From positions 62,001 through 126,000 of the forward strand of contig JAZDIP010000022.1 in assembly GCA_043804925.1 (NCBI GenBank): a stretch of DNA of 64,000 bases. The letters run 5' to 3'. Below the pieces are notes generated by a model that did not search any database, was not told where the DNA came from, and was given only the letters and a program-made list of their open reading frames with translations. The stretch comes from ChocPot-Mid sp043804925. GTDB taxonomy: Bacteria > Bacteroidota > Ignavibacteria > Kapaibacteriales > UBA2268. The position numbers and the translations under genes were made by a program. The number at the start of each line of letters is the position of its first letter. Positions within the stretch are counted from its first letter, which is position 1. Of the stretch, positions 26,118 through 36,500 are shown in pieces.

Positions 26118-27962
26118 ATGGAAAGAATTTCTTTAAGTGGTGAAAATTTTGATTCAAAAAGAAGACAGCAAATATTTAGAATTATGATACTGATATTTGC
26201 AGCACTTTTCATCGGTAGATTAGCGATTTTGCAGTTGGTGCAAGGCGAAATTTATCGTGCTGAAAGTGAAACTCAGGCAATTAAGCAAGTTATCGTCGAA
26301 CCATTTAGAGGAAATATTTTCGATAGAAATGGTAAACTTGTTGTCCACAACGAACCATCTTTCACTCTTACAATAACAAGAAGCGATTTTATCTGGGAAA
26401 CATTGCCTTTGCTCTGTCAAATTATGGAAAAGGATTCTAATGAAATTAAACAGATTTTATTTGAATACCGGACTGTGTCCAAGTTTACACCCATTAAAAT
26501 TTATAAGGACGTTGAATTTGCAAAAGCTGCCATGATTGAAGAATATAACGACATACTGCCGGGAGTAGAAATTATTGTGGAGTCCAAAAGACTGTACAAC
26601 TTAAAACCAAATTTAGCTCATGTTTTGGGATACAATAAACCTATCTCTTCTTTCCAGCTTAAAAATATGAGTTATTACAGACCGGGTGACATTATTGGTC
26701 AAATCGGATTGGAAAGCTCTTACGAGGAACAATTAAGAGGTAATAAAGGTGTCAAGTACGTAGCTGTTAATAAATACGGAGTTAAGGTTGCCAGCTTTGA
26801 TAATGGAAGAAGAGACATTCCTGCCAGTAATGGATATGATATTTACACGTCAATTGATACTGATTTACAATATAAAATTGAAAGATTATTAAGAGGGTGG
26901 CGGGGAGCTATAGTCGCAATAGACCCCAACAATGGCGAAATAATTGCGATGGCTAGTTCTCCCGATTTTAATCCGAGAAATTTTAGCGGAAAAATTCCCA
27001 CTGATATTTATACAAGTTTGGTTACAAACAAACATGCACCAATGTACCACAGGGCTATTATGTCAAAATATTCTCCCGGTTCAACATGGAAGATGTTGAT
27101 GGCGATTGCAGCTTTAAACGAAGGTATCATAGATGAAAACACAAAATTAAGATGTAAAGGTTCTATTAAATTAGGTTTTAGAACATTCAAATGTCACGGT
27201 GCTCATGGACCAATAAATGTTAGAACCGCTTTAAAAGTTTCATGTAACGTTTTTTTCTATGAACTTGGAATGATGCTCGGTCTTGAAAACATAGAAAAAT
27301 ACGGCAGAATGTTTGGTTTTGGACAAAAAACATTTGTTGATTTACCGGATGAAAAACCCGGTTCATTGCCTACAATGGAATGGGCTGAAAAACAATTTGG
27401 AGATGCGGATGTCCCTAAAGGTTACCTCGTGAACTTCGGTATTGGCCAGGGCGAAGTATCTGCAACACCTATGCAAATGGCTCAATATACGGCTACAATA
27501 GCTAACAAGGGGACTTTGTACCAACCGCATATCGTAAGAGCAGTTCATAATAACTTTACAAATAAAATTGAACCTATAGCATACGATAGTAAAAAGCTAC
27601 CAATTAAAAAAGGAATTTTCGATATTATTCACAAAGGTATGTACGATGTTGTCTCTGCTTATGGAGGCACGGCAACTAATGCGAGTTTACCTAAGATTAA
27701 AGTATGTGGCAAGACTGGAACTGCTCAAAATGTTGGTAGAGACCATTCTTGGTTTGTATGTTTCGCACCAATGGATAAACCTAAAATTGCTCTTTGTGTT
27801 ATGATTGAAAACGGCGGTTACGGAAACGAAATTGCCGCACCGATAGCACGTCAGGTGCTTTGGAATTACTTTAAGATGGATACTCTTTATCTGCCAAGTT
27901 ACTCAAATAAACCTGCAACTGATTCTGTTGAAGCAGATTATTCGGTTCCAATACACGATTAA
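26118..27962 (+). CDS. mrdA: Penicillin-binding protein 2 (peptidoglycan transpeptidase)
   Basis: 614 aa class B PBP that cross-links peptidoglycan during elongation. One N-terminal helix (about 20-37), a pedestal domain starting GNIFDRNGKLV, then the transpeptidase domain with active Ser322 in the STWK motif, SCN (KVSCNVFF) and KTG at 532-534 (GKTGTAQN). Length is right for PBP2. rodA and the mre genes, common neighbours elsewhere, are not adjacent; the neighbour upstream is a polysaccharide gene. Confidence 0.95.
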   Translation: MERISLSGENFDSKRRQQIFRIMILIFAALFIGRLAILQLVQGEIYRAESETQAIKQVIVEPFRGNIFDRNGKLVVHNEPSFTLTITRSDFIWETLPLLCQIMEKDSNEIKQILFEYRTVSKFTPIKIYKDVEFAKAAMIEEYNDILPGVEIIVESKRLYNLKPNLAHVLGYNKPISSFQLKNMSYYRPGDIIGQIGLESSYEEQLRGNKGVKYVAVNKYGVKVASFDNGRRDIPASNGYDIYTSIDTDLQYKIERLLRGWRGAIVAIDPNNGEIIAMASSPDFNPRNFSGKIPTDIYTSLVTNKHAPMYHRAIMSKYSPGSTWKMLMAIAALNEGIIDENTKLRCKGSIKLGFRTFKCHGAHGPINVRTALKVSCNVFFYELGMMLGLENIEKYGRMFGFGQKTFVDLPDEKPGSLPTMEWAEKQFGDADVPKGYLVNFGIGQGEVSATPMQMAQYTATIANKGTLYQPHIVRAVHNNFTNKIEPIAYDSKKLPIKKGIFDIIHKGMYDVVSAYGGTATNASLPKIKVCGKTGTAQNVGRDHSWFVCFAPMDKPKIALCVMIENGGYGNEIAAPIARQVLWNYFKMDTLYLPSYSNKPATDSVEADYSVPIHD

Positions 27963-28007
27963 AAAAGTGCTTAAAGTTAATTTAATAATTTTCTTATGTA
28001 ATCAATA

Positions 28008-29666
28008 TTACTGAGAAATGCTGAAAGGTCTGGTTTCAGTAGATAAAATGTAAAAATTAATAAATTCGGTTTTGTGATATATCATCCTTGAAATATACTT
28101 TTTCCTAATTTCTTTCAGTAAAGACTTTAGCTCATATGGATAATCATTGATATTTTCAAATATATCGGCAGTAAAAATAATGTCATGATTTTCTTGAAAT
28201 TTCTCAATAGCTTTAATTTGGCGGATAATTACTCTAAGTTTTTCTTTGTCACGAGTTTCAAAAAAATGCAGATTCAACCATTTTAAATTTCCGGAATAAA
28301 TATCCAAATAATATGAAGTAGTCCAAATGTTTTTGAAAATGACCATATCTCCATGTTTTGATTTTTTCATAATTTCATTTACTGCACAGTATGTGAGGTC
28401 TTTTTTAGTATCTCCGCTATACTTAAACACTCCGAAAAAGTTTACTGTGAACATAATAGCTGCAACAATATATATTATTTTACTATTTTTCATTTTGGAT
28501 TTCATCCGGCTAATAACAGATATGGATAAAAAAACAAATAAATAAAATGCAGTCGTTTGTATAAACCAATATCTTTGGTTGTATCCGCTCCAGAAAAAAG
28601 GCATAATGGATGTAAGCAATATCCAAGTAAACAAATATAATGTTTCTTTCCTATGCCGGGCAAAGGTATGTTTGATATTTGATAGGGAAATTATGCTGAT
28701 AATAAATATTACTATTACCAAAAATATTGTTAAAATTGTCAGAATCACAGAGCCGGTTGCATTGATTGAATTGGCAAAATATGCTTCTTCAACAAAGGAA
28801 ACATTGGATTGAAGATTGTCTTTTATCAATTCATTAAATCCAGGAAAGCTGAAAAGCCAGTACGGGGCAACGAATGTTTGTCCGATTCCGATTATTGCTT
28901 CTTTTATTGCTTTACTTATCGATGTTGTCCACTCAAATACAGTTTCATAATATGTCATCCATTCGAGCATGCTTTTCAAAGTGTATAATTTAAAATTATT
29001 TATTAATATGAAAAGATATGCTCCCAAAGATAAAATACCTGATGAAAATAAATAAGTCCAATAATATCGTTTGAAAAGCAAACTTCTTTGCTTGTCCAGC
29101 AAAACGTTCACTGTAATAACGAGGAAAATGAATATATTCCATTGATTGAATACAATTGCTATTCCATTAACTATTCCAATTATAAGCCATTTTTTCCAAG
29201 TTTCTTCTTTGTTTAAGTACAAATAGAAAATCAATAATTGGCAAAACAAAGATACGGCGTAGACATTTACAGATGTTGAAACCATCCAGAAACCATAAGA
29301 GAATGCAGGAATACCGGCAAAAATTAAAGAGTTTAATGTTGATATATTAAAGCGTGTTTTTAAAATTAAATAAATGACAACAACCGATAATGAGCCGAAA
29401 ATTGAATTAAAGGAGCCAAGATTAGCAACAATATCACCGGAACCGAAAATATTTAAAAAGGAATTCCAATGATAGAAAGCTGCATGATATAATAAATGGT
29501 GAGGTGAAAATACGTAATCGGAACGTGCAATATCCGATATATAGCATGCGGAATCAAGTACCAGAGTCAGGCAATGATTGCATGTCAGTAAATAAATTAT
29601 TAGAAATATGAGAAATAGCGGAATTACTATTTTAAACTCATTTTTCATTGATTTCATAAAAATCAT
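28008..29666 (-). CDS. Polytopic membrane protein, probable GT-C-type glycosyltransferase
   Basis: 552 aa with about 11-12 transmembrane helices and a soluble C-terminal part from about residue 450. The first periplasmic loop contains an acidic residue after helix one (LDSACYISD), a feature of GT-C enzymes that use lipid-linked sugars, and then HHLLYH. No closer family recognised. Three possible ATG starts exist (29666, 29657, 29648); the choice is uncertain. Convergent with mrdA, with 45 bases between the stops. Confidence 0.7.
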   Translation of the reverse strand: MIFMKSMKNEFKIVIPLFLIFLIIYLLTCNHCLTLVLDSACYISDIARSDYVFSPHHLLYHAAFYHWNSFLNIFGSGDIVANLGSFNSIFGSLSVVVIYLILKTRFNISTLNSLIFAGIPAFSYGFWMVSTSVNVYAVSLFCQLLIFYLYLNKEETWKKWLIIGIVNGIAIVFNQWNIFIFLVITVNVLLDKQRSLLFKRYYWTYLFSSGILSLGAYLFILINNFKLYTLKSMLEWMTYYETVFEWTTSISKAIKEAIIGIGQTFVAPYWLFSFPGFNELIKDNLQSNVSFVEEAYFANSINATGSVILTILTIFLVIVIFIISIISLSNIKHTFARHRKETLYLFTWILLTSIMPFFWSGYNQRYWFIQTTAFYLFVFLSISVISRMKSKMKNSKIIYIVAAIMFTVNFFGVFKYSGDTKKDLTYCAVNEIMKKSKHGDMVIFKNIWTTSYYLDIYSGNLKWLNLHFFETRDKEKLRVIIRQIKAIEKFQENHDIIFTADIFENINDYPYELKSLLKEIRKKYISRMIYHKTEFINFYILSTETRPFSISQ

Positions 29667-30087
29667 ACCATTAATTATAGATTAAAAGAAATTAAGAACA
29701 TTAGCTTTCGTTTAATTTCCAATGCCTTTGAATTCAAAACTAAGATGTAATTTATTATTTTCAAAATAAATCACTTTTTTTCAGAAAAAAGTGTAACATT
29801 TGCGATTCTCATGTGTTATATAAGTAGAAAGTGTGCAAATTTTGAAAAACACAAATAATATTTGCATATGTCATCATTTTTTTGTACGTAGCATCGTAAA
29901 TGATGTTCAAATTTATAAAACTATGAAGTAAATAAGTTTATATTGCTTTCGGGTAATATAAAAAGAACATAGTACGGGGGCTGTGTTCAGGGTAAAAAAG
30001 GTTAAAAATTACCTTCAAAAAAAGGTATGTTCCGAGGTTTTATGCATGATAGTATAATTTATGATTTAAAATTTATTAGGAGCAACA
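29667..30087. other. 421-base intergenic region with structured segment
   Basis: No coding region found. At 29939-30015 three stems follow one another: TATATTGC/GTAATATA (29939-29946 with 29953-29960), GAACATAG/CTGTGTTC with loop TACGGGGG (29965-29972 with 29981-29988), and AAGGT/ACCTT (29998-30002 with 30011-30015). This part is visibly richer in G than its surroundings. It could be a leader RNA of the lipoprotein at 30088 or a small RNA; I recognise no family. A hairpin CACTTTTTT/AAAAAAGTG lies at 29772-29792. Confidence 0.35.
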
Positions 30088-30537
30088 ATGAAAATATTAA
30101 TTTTATCAATAACGATTTTAATTCTTGGTGTTATCATGTCATGTTCAACTAATGGTGTTACAACTCCTAATTCCGATAGAAATTATATGGGTGATCCATC
30201 AGCTTGTTATTGTGAAGTTGTTATGGGGTATGGATTCATTGTTGAAAAAGATTCAAATGGAGCTGAAAGTGGTTACTGCATATTACCAAACAATGAAAAG
30301 GTAAGTTCATGGGCTTTTTTTAGAGGTCAAGTAGCACAAGAATATACATATTGCAACCACAAAGGATTAAAACTCATGATTGACACAATAAGTACAGAAA
30401 CTGGATTTAAAACACCATGCCCATTTTGTTTTGAAACAAATTCACAAGGAGATACTGTGTTTAAAATGACTCAATATGATTTGATGAGACAAAATGGAGA
30501 TACTTGTGCATATAGTGGAAAAGGAAAAGGGGATTAA
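30088..30537 (+). CDS. Lipoprotein with DUF333-like Cys-rich domain
   Basis: 149 aa. Lipoprotein signal with lipobox IMSC (Cys19). The body DPSACYCEVVMGYGFIVEK, then SGYCILPNN, SSWAFFRGQ and the later paired cysteines resemble DUF333 (a short Cys-containing domain of exported proteins). The gene ends in GGAAAAGGAAAAGGGG, a slippery run. The -1 frame continues directly into the next coding segment, which reads like the natural C-terminal part. Thus the gene may be frameshifted (see next feature). AGGAG precedes the ATG. Confidence 0.75.
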   Translation: MKILILSITILILGVIMSCSTNGVTTPNSDRNYMGDPSACYCEVVMGYGFIVEKDSNGAESGYCILPNNEKVSSWAFFRGQVAQEYTYCNHKGLKLMIDTISTETGFKTPCPFCFETNSQGDTVFKMTQYDLMRQNGDTCAYSGKGKGD

Positions 30538-30584
30538 CTTCTCCTTTAATATTAGCAGGTGAATATAAAGTTACAGATGAAGGT

Positions 30585-30908
30585 ATGTGCGTAATGGAAG
30601 CAGGTCATGAAATAGTTTTAAAACCAGGCTTTCATTCTGACAATGGCTCTTATTTTCATGCAAAAATTATTGATAATTGTGAATCATACTGCAATAAAAT
30701 TGATGAATTTGTTGAATATGGTGGTTGTGCTGGGGGTGGAAACAATTATTTTATCAAAAATGAATTAGCCGTTGGAGATATGCAGGCAAAGTTACTTAAA
30801 AAGATAGAAGAACTTACGCTATACGTAATTGAGCTAAAGAAGGAGAATAATAAGTTAAACAACAGAATCAATGATATTGAAAACAATAAAGCTGGAGGTA
30901 TAAGATGA
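30585..30908 (+). CDS. Possible frameshifted C-terminal part: 3-coathanger-stack-like segment with coiled coil
   Basis: 107 aa from the ATG at 30585, but the frame is open back to 30516, inside the end of the DUF333 gene. The translated segment (SPLILAGEYKV, MEAGHEIVLKPGFHSDNGS, FHAKI) has the repeat pattern of surface 3-coathanger-stack domains in Bacteroidota proteins. A coiled coil (KKIEELTLYVIELKKENNKLN) ends it. Without a signal peptide of its own it makes sense only if joined to 30088-30537 by a -1 shift at the A/G run 30525-30532. Either a real frameshift mutation, a sequencing error, or recoding. It overlaps the next ATG by 4 bases. Confidence 0.55.
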   Translation: MCVMEAGHEIVLKPGFHSDNGSYFHAKIIDNCESYCNKIDEFVEYGGCAGGGNNYFIKNELAVGDMQAKLLKKIEELTLYVIELKKENNKLNNRINDIENNKAGGIR

Positions 30909-31483
30909 AGACGATAATTTTTATAACAGCAACCCTATCAATTATTTTATTTTTGTCATGCGGTTATGAACCAGTAAGTCAAATACAAAAGAATTATGAT
31001 TTAAACGAGATTCTTAGCGATAGCAATTGGATTGAGATCACGGATACTGTTGATGTTACTAACCAAATCAAATGTTTATCTAGAACATTTATTAATTGGG
31101 GTAATGTTTTGCAGTACGAGAATGATTATTTAGAACTTTGGAATAAATCATTAATAGAAATTAAAGAAAATAATTTTAATATGGTTCATATTATTAATTG
31201 CGAAAATAATGTTATTTATGATTCTTCAAAATTTAAATATAACAAACCGACAATTGATTTTAGTAATAGAACTGTATTAGGTTTTTATGTTTCAACAGGC
31301 AGAGCATATTTTTTAAGAAGGATATTTATCAATAACCAATCTAAGGAGTTGTTTTATTCATTAATTATCCAACCTAAGTCAGGGGAATTGATTTTGATAG
31401 GTTATTTACAATGGACATCAATACCTAAAATAGCTTTAGATTATAACTTCATGTTTGATACAAATTATGCAAAAATATATTGA
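30905..31483 (+). CDS. Lipoprotein of unknown function
   Basis: 192 aa with a lipoprotein signal (ILFLSCGYEP, Cys at about 19). The mature part is mixed alpha/beta with no motif I recognise. Its ATG overlaps the TGA of the preceding segment (ATGA), so it is translated from the same message, and the propeller protein follows after 7 bases. The cluster 30088-32759 thus looks like one small surface-protein operon. Confidence 0.7.
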   Translation: MKTIIFITATLSIILFLSCGYEPVSQIQKNYDLNEILSDSNWIEITDTVDVTNQIKCLSRTFINWGNVLQYENDYLELWNKSLIEIKENNFNMVHIINCENNVIYDSSKFKYNKPTIDFSNRTVLGFYVSTGRAYFLRRIFINNQSKELFYSLIIQPKSGELILIGYLQWTSIPKIALDYNFMFDTNYAKIY

Positions 31484-31490
31484 GGTAATT

Positions 31491-32759
31491 ATGAAAATAA
31501 TAATATATATAATAGTAACAATCTTAAGTATTTTTAATTTGAGTTATTCACAAAACCCTGAATGGAGGATATTCAATACTTCAAACTCAAATATAACTGA
31601 TAATACAATTACTGCCATATCAATTGATAGTTCAAATCACATTTGGATTGGAAATAGTAGTGGTGAAATTAATTTTTTTAATGGTACAAACTGGAACTTT
31701 TATACAATAGACAATAAATATATCATCTACGATATTAAAACTGATTTAACAGGTATGGTATGGATTGGAAGTCAAAATGGTCTATCAAAATATGATGGAA
31801 ATGAATGGAAACTTTTCAATTCAGGAAATTCTGGGTTACCTTATGACAGAATATATTCTCTGGAAATTGATAAAGAAAATAATATTTGGCTTGGGCTTTG
31901 GGATAATACAATTGTAAAGTATGATAGAGAAACATGGCAAAAATATCGTAATGATAGTTTGTCAATTTGGCAGGATTCAGGTGTTTTAAAAGTAGATGAT
32001 TCCAATAATATTTGGATAGGATATTATGACGATTATTCAGAGGATGATGGTTTTGGTATAATAGCAAAATTTGATGGTATTAGTTGGATTAATTATACTC
32101 CATCTAATTCAGAATTTCCAGTATCTCAAGGTATTTACTCACTTGCTATCGGCAAGGAACAAATCATGTGGATCGGAACATCGTTTGACTTAGTAAAATA
32201 CGACGACACAACATGGACAGTTTTCAATACATCCAATTCCGGGTTGCCAAATAATAGTGTTGAAGCAATAGCGATAGACGAAAACGATGTTAAATGGATA
32301 GGTACGAGAGGCGGCTTAGCAAAATTTGACGACACAAGCTGGACTGTTTGGAATACAGATAACTCGGATTTGCCAAGTAACTGGATTATATGTATTGTTA
32401 TCGACAAATACGGTAATAAATGGATAGGTACGGATAATGGTCTTGCCGTATTCCGCGAGGGTGGTGTTGTTGGTGTGGAAGAACCTGCTAAAAGTAATAG
32501 AGGATGGTTCAGTTTTTATTCAAATCCTGCTGAAGATATTATTAAGTTCCGCTTTCATTCTATTATTGAAAATGATGTAAAAATCTCGCTTTCAAATTAC
32601 ATGGGTAATACTGTAAAAGAATATAATTTGAATTCTGAGCAATTACAAAAGACAAACGAAACAGAACTTGATGTTTCGGATTTGCCTTCGGGTATTTATT
32701 TTGCAACAATAAGAGCCGGCGGGCAGGTGGTAACGGAGAAGTTCCTCATTCTTCGGTAG
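31491..32759 (+). CDS. Beta-propeller (two-component-regulator-propeller type) T9SS cargo protein
   Basis: About 422 aa. The ATG at 31491 is preceded by GAGG and gives a normal signal peptide (IIIYIIVTILSIFNLSYS), so I prefer it to the upstream start at 31455. About six propeller repeats follow, each with a phrase like IWIGNSSGEINFFNG, VWIGSQNGLSKYDG or KWIGTRGGLAKFDD. The last 90 residues are a T9SS sorting domain (KISLSNYMGN, LPSGIYFATI, ending VVTEKFLILR). Probably a secreted binding protein; ligand unknown. Confidence 0.87.
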   Translation: MKIIIYIIVTILSIFNLSYSQNPEWRIFNTSNSNITDNTITAISIDSSNHIWIGNSSGEINFFNGTNWNFYTIDNKYIIYDIKTDLTGMVWIGSQNGLSKYDGNEWKLFNSGNSGLPYDRIYSLEIDKENNIWLGLWDNTIVKYDRETWQKYRNDSLSIWQDSGVLKVDDSNNIWIGYYDDYSEDDGFGIIAKFDGISWINYTPSNSEFPVSQGIYSLAIGKEQIMWIGTSFDLVKYDDTTWTVFNTSNSGLPNNSVEAIAIDENDVKWIGTRGGLAKFDDTSWTVWNTDNSDLPSNWIICIVIDKYGNKWIGTDNGLAVFREGGVVGVEEPAKSNRGWFSFYSNPAEDIIKFRFHSIIENDVKISLSNYMGNTVKEYNLNSEQLQKTNETELDVSDLPSGIYFATIRAGGQVVTEKFLILR

Positions 32760-32850
32760 TGTTGGGTGTTGGGTGTTGAGTGTTAAATTCTAAATTCTAA
32801 GTTTTAAATTGATTTTAAATTTTAAATTGGAATTTTTAAATTTGATTTCA
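32758..32850. repeat. Tandem short repeats after the propeller gene
   Basis: GTTGGGT 7-mers at 32761-32782, then AAATTCT/AAATTTT-type units to about 32850. No coding potential. Confidence 0.7.
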
Positions 32851-32875
32851 AGAGTTGCCTAAGACCGAAAACAAA

Positions 32876-32918
32876 AGAAGTGAAGAACCTTGCGGGGTTT
32901 CTTCACTTCTTTTATTTT
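32876..32918. terminator. Bidirectional terminator between propeller gene and ridA
   Basis: A 12-bp arm AGAAGTGAAGAA (32876-32887) pairs with TTTCTTCACTTC (32898-32909) apart from its edges, loop CCTTGCGGGG; TTTTATTTT follows on the plus strand and an A-rich stretch precedes it (T-rich on the minus strand). It separates two convergent genes. Confidence 0.8.
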
Positions 32919-33016
32919 AGTATTTTAGTTCTTTAGTTCTATTGTTCTATAGTCTTTCCGTCTGCCGTCCTTCCGTCCTTCCGTCTTTCTGTCCTGCCGT
33001 CCTTCGGTCTTCCCCT
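32919..33016. repeat. Mixed tandem repeats (TTTAGTTC, then CCGTCCTT units)
   Basis: Octamer-like TTTAGTTC/TTTAGTAT units to about 32955, followed by about eight CCGTCCTT/CCGTCTG-type units of 7-8 bases. Noncoding. Confidence 0.7.
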
Positions 33017-33038
33017 TTTCACTATTTGTTTGATATTC

Positions 33039-33419
33039 CTACTCCACAACAGCAATACATTCGATTTCTACCGAAACATCTTTTGGCAGTCTTGCTACTT
33101 CGATTGCCGACCTTGCCGGTGGATTTTCATTGAAGTATTCACCGTAAATGGCATTCATCATTGCAAAGTCATTCATATCTTTAAGAAAAACTGTTGTTTT
33201 GACTACATTTTTCATCGTTAGACCGGCTTCAGTCAGTACTGCTTTCATATTTTCCAAAACCTGCTTTGTTTGGTTTTCTATACCTCCTTCAACCATATTC
33301 CCATCTGCATCCAATGGTATTTGTCCTGACATGAATACAAAGTTAGAACCCGCTTTTATTGCCTGTGCATAAGGTCCTATTGGTTGCGGTGCTTTATTCG
33401 TTCTTATTTCGTTTCTCAT
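33039..33419 (-). CDS. ridA: RidA-family enamine/imine deaminase
   Basis: 126 aa. Hydrolyses reactive enamines and imines such as 2-aminoacrylate made by PLP enzymes. The family features are present: APQPIGPYAQA near the N-terminus, the SGQIPLD loop, and the catalytic Arg in PPARSAIEVA. I use the ATG at 33419, because a GGAG ribosome site precedes it and the upstream TTG codon at 33431 overlaps that site. It is monocistronic, convergent with the propeller gene across a bidirectional terminator. Confidence 0.95.
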   Translation of the reverse strand: MRNEIRTNKAPQPIGPYAQAIKAGSNFVFMSGQIPLDADGNMVEGGIENQTKQVLENMKAVLTEAGLTMKNVVKTTVFLKDMNDFAMMNAIYGEYFNENPPARSAIEVARLPKDVSVEIECIAVVE

Positions 33420-33596
33420 AATATTCTCCAATTTATAATCATAAAATTAAAATTACAAATTAACATTTTTCTACCAATAATTAAAATTGATGTTTACACT
33501 TTGAGGTTACATTTACAAAATGAAAAGAAAAAACATTCATTTAAAATAATAATTCCTATATTTATCAGTTAATACATTATAATTTTAGTTTAATAA

Positions 33597-36500
33597 ATGG
33601 ATATGATAATGAACAAAGTAATTTTGATTTTTTTCATAATGTTTGCAAACCTCCTATTAGCAAGCAATAATACAAGTTATATTATTAAACTTAAAAATGA
33701 TATTGATAAAAAGGATTTTGCTGAAAAAATCCAATCCCAAAATATTCATTTAAAGCAATTTATACCCGACTACTTGGTTAAATTACACGAAAAAGGCGAG
33801 AAAACACTATCTGAAGGTCAAAGAAATGCTTTTAATGAAATGGCAAAATATTATATGGTTGAACTTAACTCTTCAGATAAAAATATAATAGAAAATCTTA
33901 AAAGCAGTGAATATATAGAATCCATTGAACCTAATTATATTTATAGAATCGAGAAAACAGAAGCTGTTCCTAATGACCCTCTATATAAGAGTCAATGGGC
34001 TTTAAATAATATTAATGCTCTCGAAGCATGGAAGAAAGCTACCGGGAAGGGAATTATTATTGGAATAATTGATACCGGTATTGACTACTACCATCCTGAT
34101 TTAATTAACCGGCTTTGGGTAAATGAGAATGAGGATTTGAACAAAAATGGAAGGTTTGAACCATGGAGTTCAGATATTGATAAGAATGGTGTTTATGGTG
34201 ATTTGAATGGTGTTGATGATGATGGAAATGGGTATGTAGATGATGTTATCGGTTACGATTTTGTTGACCAAACGATAATGAATGTAGGTGATGCCAAATA
34301 TATTGATGCCGATGTAGAAGACGAAAACGGGCATGGAACTTCGGTTGCAGGGGTAATTGCTGCAGAAGGAAACAATGGTTTAGGAATAACCGGTGTCGCA
34401 TATAATTCAAAAATCATTTCAATAAGGGCATTTGATTTTTCCGGTAATGCAGAATCTGACGACATAGCTTCATCTATTGTATATGCTACTTTGCAGGGAG
34501 CTAAAGTACTGAATTTCAGTTTTGGGGAAGTTTATTCTTCATCAATAGTCTTTGATGCAATCAAATTCGCATATTCACAAGGTGTCGTGATGGCAGCATC
34601 ATCCGGAAATAACAATTGGACACTAAGGCATTATCCCTCGGATTATGATGAAGTGATTTCGGTGGGTGGTTCTACATCTGATAACAATCGTTGGGGATTA
34701 AGTAATTACGGTAATCGTTTGGATGTAGTTGCTCCGGCTTTGAATGTGTTAACAACAACTAAGGACAGTAGCTACTCGACAAAGAACGGCACTTCCTTTT
34801 CTGCGCCTCACGTTGTTGCTGCTTCAGCATTACTTCTTGAAATTGACAGCACACTTTCTCCTGCCGAAGTCTCGGGTATTTTAAAGGCATCTGCAAGTGA
34901 TTTTGGTGAGAAAAATTGGGACCTTGAATTTGCTTCCGGAATACTCAATGTCAAGAATGCCGTAAATACTATTGGAAATACAACTATAGAAATTAGCTCA
35001 CCAAAAAATGAATCATTTATTGACAGAGATAATAATCAATTTGAAATTATTGGCACGGTGGCTACTCCTCTTTTTGGAAGCTTTGAATTATTTTTTGGTG
35101 AAGGTGAGCGACCAAAATTTTGGCAGAGAATATCCAATAAGAATAGTAACCAAATATTCAATAGTACTTTAGCAGTAGTTAATTCTTCTGTTTTAAAAGA
35201 TACAACTTATACCATTCGTTTACTTGTGAATTTAAAAAATGATAATACAATCGAAAAAAGATTTTATATACAGACATATTCCTCTAAGACATCTTTAAAA
35301 ATATCACAATTGAAAGTTATTAATTCGTATTTTAATGAAAAAATGATTCCCGTGATGTTTGCTGTTACTAATTATCCTTCTCATTGTAGAATTAAATATA
35401 AACCTAAAGGTAGTAGCGATGAATACAGAGTTATATCAGAATTTCAGAAATATACTAATTTCCACACTATAACAATTGAAGAGCAATTCATACAAAGCGA
35501 AACGATGGAAGCAATCTGCGAAGCTGAACTTCCTAACGGAGCAATAAACGAATTGCATTTTGAATTTGTAACTCCCTCCTTTTTTGTTCCGGAAAATTCA
35601 TTTGAGCAAAAGGATTATGGTTTCCCTCTTTCATATCTTTTAAATAACGTGAAAGACCTTTATGGAGATGGTAAACCTTGTGTTGTTGTAAATGATTTGT
35701 CCTCCGGAAGCTGGGGAGATGTAAAAGTATATCAATACAGGACAAAGACATTTTTTACAAAAGATACATATAAAGAATCATGGATACCAAAAGGAATAGG
35801 TGATTCAAACGGTGATGGTATAAATGAAATATTGGCAACATCCTCCGGTCAAAGTATTCTTTTACAAGCGAATCAATTAGGGGAGTCACCTTTTACAAAA
35901 AAAATCTTTTCATCTGATGTTAATTCGACACTTTGGGCTTCTGATATGCTTGACATCAATGGTGACGGCATTTCTGAACTAATTGGATTTTCAGATTCAT
36001 CTTATAATGCTTATAGTTTTTTTAATGGAAAATATCAATTAATTGCTTTTGCTAAACCAAACATCAAGCTTGACACATATCCGGGTTTTGCCTCGGGTGA
36101 TTTCGATAATGATGGAAAAACAGAAATTTGCTTCGGTTCCCGTTTTGGAAATATTTATCTTTATGAGTTTTCTGATGATAATTTTATTCCTGAATATAAT
36201 GACTCCAGCACTATTTCTTCAAGTGAGCAATATATCACGAATGCGGACATTGATGGAGATAAAATCCCTGAGTTAGTTATCGGGAATTTTGGGAGTACCG
36301 TTCCTTTCGGACAGGAGGATGCAAGCACGCCCATTTGGTCTTACAGGATTTTTAAATCTCAGGGTTCAAACAAATATACAATACTTGACTCTATTCATAT
36401 TTTAGGAGTCCGGGGAGGAATTGATTATAAAAACGGATTGACTGCCGGTGATATTGATAATGATGGTACCGATGAAATAATTATCTCTGCATTTCCTAAT

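Noticed and set aside
32942..33133. Open frame on the plus strand through the CCGTCCTT repeats
   Set aside because: Low-complexity translation of a tandem repeat that overlaps ridA in antisense; not a gene.
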